In this document: positions 63,632 through 64,000 of the stretch, in pieces
How the letters are laid out: each line of letters starts with the position of its first letter
Numbering within the stretch: position 1 is the first letter of the stretch
NCBI RefSeq assembly: GCF_042680805.1
Contig: NZ_JBHUEM010000004.1
Location: 75,877-139,876, forward strand
Length of the DNA: 64,000 nucleotides
From: Bacillus_CJ salitolerans
GTDB taxonomy: Bacteria > Bacillota > Bacilli > Bacillales > SA4
Direction: 5' to 3'
Translations under genes and position numbers: made by a program
Notes under the pieces: generated by a model
Database searches by the model: none
What the model saw: only the letters and a program-made list of their open reading frames with translations
Told to the model about the DNA's origin: nothing

Positions 63632-63886
63632 CACTTCAAAATGTCGATTAAATCCTGCTATTCGACTTTTTACATCGCAAACCACTTCAAAATGTCGATT
63701 AAATCCTGTTATTCAACTTTTCACATCGCAAACCACTTCAAAATGTCGATTAAATCCTGCTATTCGACTTTTTACATCGCAAACCACTTCAAAATGTCGA
63801 TTAAATCCTGTTATTCAACTTTTCACATCGCAAACCACTTCAAAATGTCGATTAAATCCTGTTTTTCGACTTTTCACATCGCAAAC
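63632..63886. repeat. 51-bp tandem repeat array, five copies
   Basis: Units start at 63632, 63683, 63734, 63785 and 63836, each beginning CACTTCAAAATGTCGATTAA; a partial sixth starts at 63887. Two types alternate (A B A B, then a variant), so the latest event was duplication of a 102-base pair. Because 51 is divisible by three a frame stays open through it, but there is no ribosome site. There are no unique spacers, so it is not CRISPR. Confidence 0.9.
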
Positions 63887-64000
63887 CACTTCGAAACGGG
63901 TTGGCCCCCTTATTTAGGACACTTACTTTAAATATCTCTTTTTATCTTAGTTTTTCATTTTTTCTTATAAAGAGGAAATTGCCCCCACTATTTTACTCTA
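63887..64000. other. End of window, no gene seen
   Basis: After the partial sixth repeat, a segment similar to 63547-63567 appears at 63900-63920 (16 of 21 positions). The rest is T-rich with no coding sequence or recognised RNA. Confidence 0.4.

Noticed and set aside
63632..63886. CRISPR array
   Set aside because: The units are contiguous, with no unique spacers between short repeats and no cas genes nearby.
63641..63931. 96-residue frame made of a 17-residue repeat
   Set aside because: It is the automatic result of a 51-base repeat lacking stops; no ribosome site and no sensible protein character.

Overview
The window is about 38% GC by eye and follows the Bacillus subtilis gene order almost step by step from valS to dtd. 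It carries many sporulation genes (spoIIB, spoIVFA/B, spo0B, safA, a coxA-like gene, bofC, spoVB), so it comes from the chromosome of an endospore-forming Bacillaceae species. Many starts are TTG or GTG behind strong AGGAGG sites. No rRNA, tRNA, CRISPR array, prophage or intact insertion sequence was found.

Layout. (1) 1-3620: 3' part of valS, then folC. (2) 3756-18754: an accessory block where B. subtilis has only comC. It holds a membrane diguanylate cyclase, an unknown acidic membrane protein, a VanW/G5-type exported protein, two minor prepilins, a large PilX-like protein on the opposite strand, and a type IVa pilus machine (pilB, pilT, pilC, pilA, pilD, pilM, pilN, pilO). (3) 18868-32380: spoIIB, maf, radC, mreBCD, minCD, spoIVFA-FB, an RNase E/G gene, the L21 leader with rplU-prp-rpmA, spo0B and obgE. 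(4) 32589-39561: pheB-pheA, then the NAD divergon (nifS-niaR leftward, nadBCA rightward). (5) 39758-43982: safA, nadE, a coxA-like lipoprotein gene and bofC. (6) 44205-48587: ruvAB, a DUF2905 gene, queA, tgt and yajC. (7) 48614-53743: yrzE, an ArsB/NhaD-type transporter, a repeat-rich gap, yrbG, spoVB and comN. (8) 53954-63460: secDF, a CDF transporter, yrvD, recJ, apt, relA and dtd, followed by a 51-bp tandem-repeat array.

How the genes work together. The pilus block has the parts for assembly and retraction (PilB/PilT/PilC, PilM/N/O, PilD, a major pilin and minor pilins) plus a probable c-di-GMP circuit: a GGDEF enzyme lies at its upstream edge, and PilB starts with a tandem MshEN-type motif of the kind that binds c-di-GMP. 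The rest is housekeeping: cell shape and septum placement, sigma-K activation by SpoIVFB, ribosome assembly, NAD synthesis under NiaR, queuosine synthesis, Holliday junction processing, protein export and the stringent response.

Most interesting points: the pilus locus and its c-di-GMP link, the inverted PilX-like gene with Ca-loop, Ig-like and beta-repeat regions, the PilO-LysM fusion, an intergenic repeat that supplies the stop codon of the transporter gene, and several tandem-repeat arrays.
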